Below the pieces are notes generated by a model. It was given only the letters and a program-made list of their open reading frames with translations, ran no database searches and was not told the DNA's origin. A stretch of DNA of 6,201 bases, taken from NCBI GenBank assembly GCA_028291445.1, contig JAQGIA010000323.1, forward strand, positions 1-6,201. The letters are read 5' to 3'. Origin of the DNA: Belnapia sp. GTDB taxonomy: Bacteria; Pseudomonadota; Alphaproteobacteria; Acetobacterales; Acetobacteraceae. Within the stretch, counting starts at the first letter, position 1. Each line of letters starts with the position of its first letter. The position numbers were made by a program, and so were the translations under genes. Below, one piece after another: positions 5,716 through 6,201 of the stretch.

Positions 5716-6201
5716 ATGAACAGGATAGTCAACGGCGTCTCGCACCGATCGTTGCTGACGGGATTGGGCGCCGCCAGCCTGGCGGCACCCGCCCTGCCCG
5801 CCGCGCCCTGGACCGGCGCGGCTGGGAGCCTACGCGGCTCGTGCAATTCATCATCCCCGCCGGCGGTGGGGCGGATCAGATGGCCCGGGTCATCCAGGGC
5901 ATCGTCTCCAAGCAGGAGGACCAGATCATCGGGGTCGCCATCGCCAAGCGACCGGCGCCACCCTGACCTAGTGCCCTATCGCGGCGGCGAGGTCTCGGTC
6001 CAGCTGGTCGGCAGGCATATCGACGCGACGGCGAACCACCCGATCGAGGCGGCCACCCGTTGGCGCTCCGGCTCGCTGTGGCCGCTCTATGTCTTCGGTA
6101 GCCAGCGCCTCGCTGGAACCGGGAAGATGACCGCTACGGCAAGCTGGCCGGACATCCCGGCCGCCCGGGAATCCGGCCTCGACGTGGAGTAGCTGTTGCT
6201 G
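5716..6201 (+). pseudogene. Decayed TctC/Bug-family tripartite tricarboxylate transporter substrate-binding protein, running off the window
   Basis: Intact members are periplasmic receptors that capture organic acids for TctAB-type transporters. Here the reading frame is broken several times. An N-terminal export signal (HRSLLTGLGAASLAAPALPA) is read from ATG 5716 in frame 1. The mature start GWEPTRLVQFIIPAGGGADQ and then MARVIQGIVSK are in frame 3 (from about 5820), giving one net -1 shift between about 5800 and 5820. After IVSK the sequence jumps directly to QEDQIIGVAIAK, which in the family lies roughly a hundred residues further on, so an internal segment is deleted near 5907-5914. A second -1 shift near 5949 moves to frame 2 (TGATLT), and a third near 5970 restores frame 1 for VPYRGGEVSVQLVGRHIDAT and IEAATRWRSGSLWPLYVF. 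Finally GLDVE is followed by TAG at 6190-6192, where the family has Tyr. The homologous frame continues to base 6201. The family assignment and loss of function are secure; the deletion size is from memory of the family. Confidence 0.9.

Noticed and set aside
4198..6192. A 664-codon open frame on the plus strand across the ligase gene and the receptor remnant
   Set aside because: Most of it is antisense to the well-supported ligase and rich in Arg, Gly and Ala, as GC-rich shadows are. Only its last third coincides with real (pseudogene) sequence.

Overview
The window is high-GC DNA from a bacterium, most likely an alphaproteobacterium. An Acetobacteraceae or Roseomonas-like Rhodospirillales is my best guess. 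That rests on the GC-rich codon use, the class I polyhydroxyalkanoate synthase, the Bug/TctC-type receptor and the type of CoA ligase/PanE pair; no rRNA or other taxonomic marker is present. There are no tRNA, rRNA, CRISPR, phage or insertion-sequence features.

Layout, left to right. (1) 1-1425 (+): the C-terminal four fifths of PhaC, cut by the window edge, with an intact Cys-Asp-His triad. (2) 1448-2643 (-): two tandem paralogous lipoproteins of unknown function that converge on phaC. The downstream copy appears to begin at a TTG that overlaps the stop of the upstream copy. Just upstream, 2657-2896 (-) holds a possible small gene with a strong ribosome binding site but an in-frame TGA at codon 15. 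Its TAA lies inside the ribosome binding site of the first lipoprotein gene. (3) 3008-5508 (-): a tightly coupled two-gene operon, an AMP-forming acyl-CoA synthetase of the oxalyl-CoA synthetase (Pcs60/AAE3) type followed, with a 1-nt overlap, by a PanE/ApbA-family reductase. (4) 5716-6201 (+): a divergently oriented, badly decayed TctC/Bug-family solute receptor pseudogene that runs to the window end.

How the genes may work together: the most informative unit is the ligase-reductase pair. It fits the route oxalate -> oxalyl-CoA -> glyoxylate, in which a PanE-like protein acts as oxalyl-CoA reductase rather than in pantothenate synthesis. This is inference from family and operon structure. 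PhaC stores carbon as polyester granules and has no visible regulatory link to the other genes. The receptor pseudogene beside the operon once bound an organic acid or similar solute. A former role in feeding the operon is speculative.
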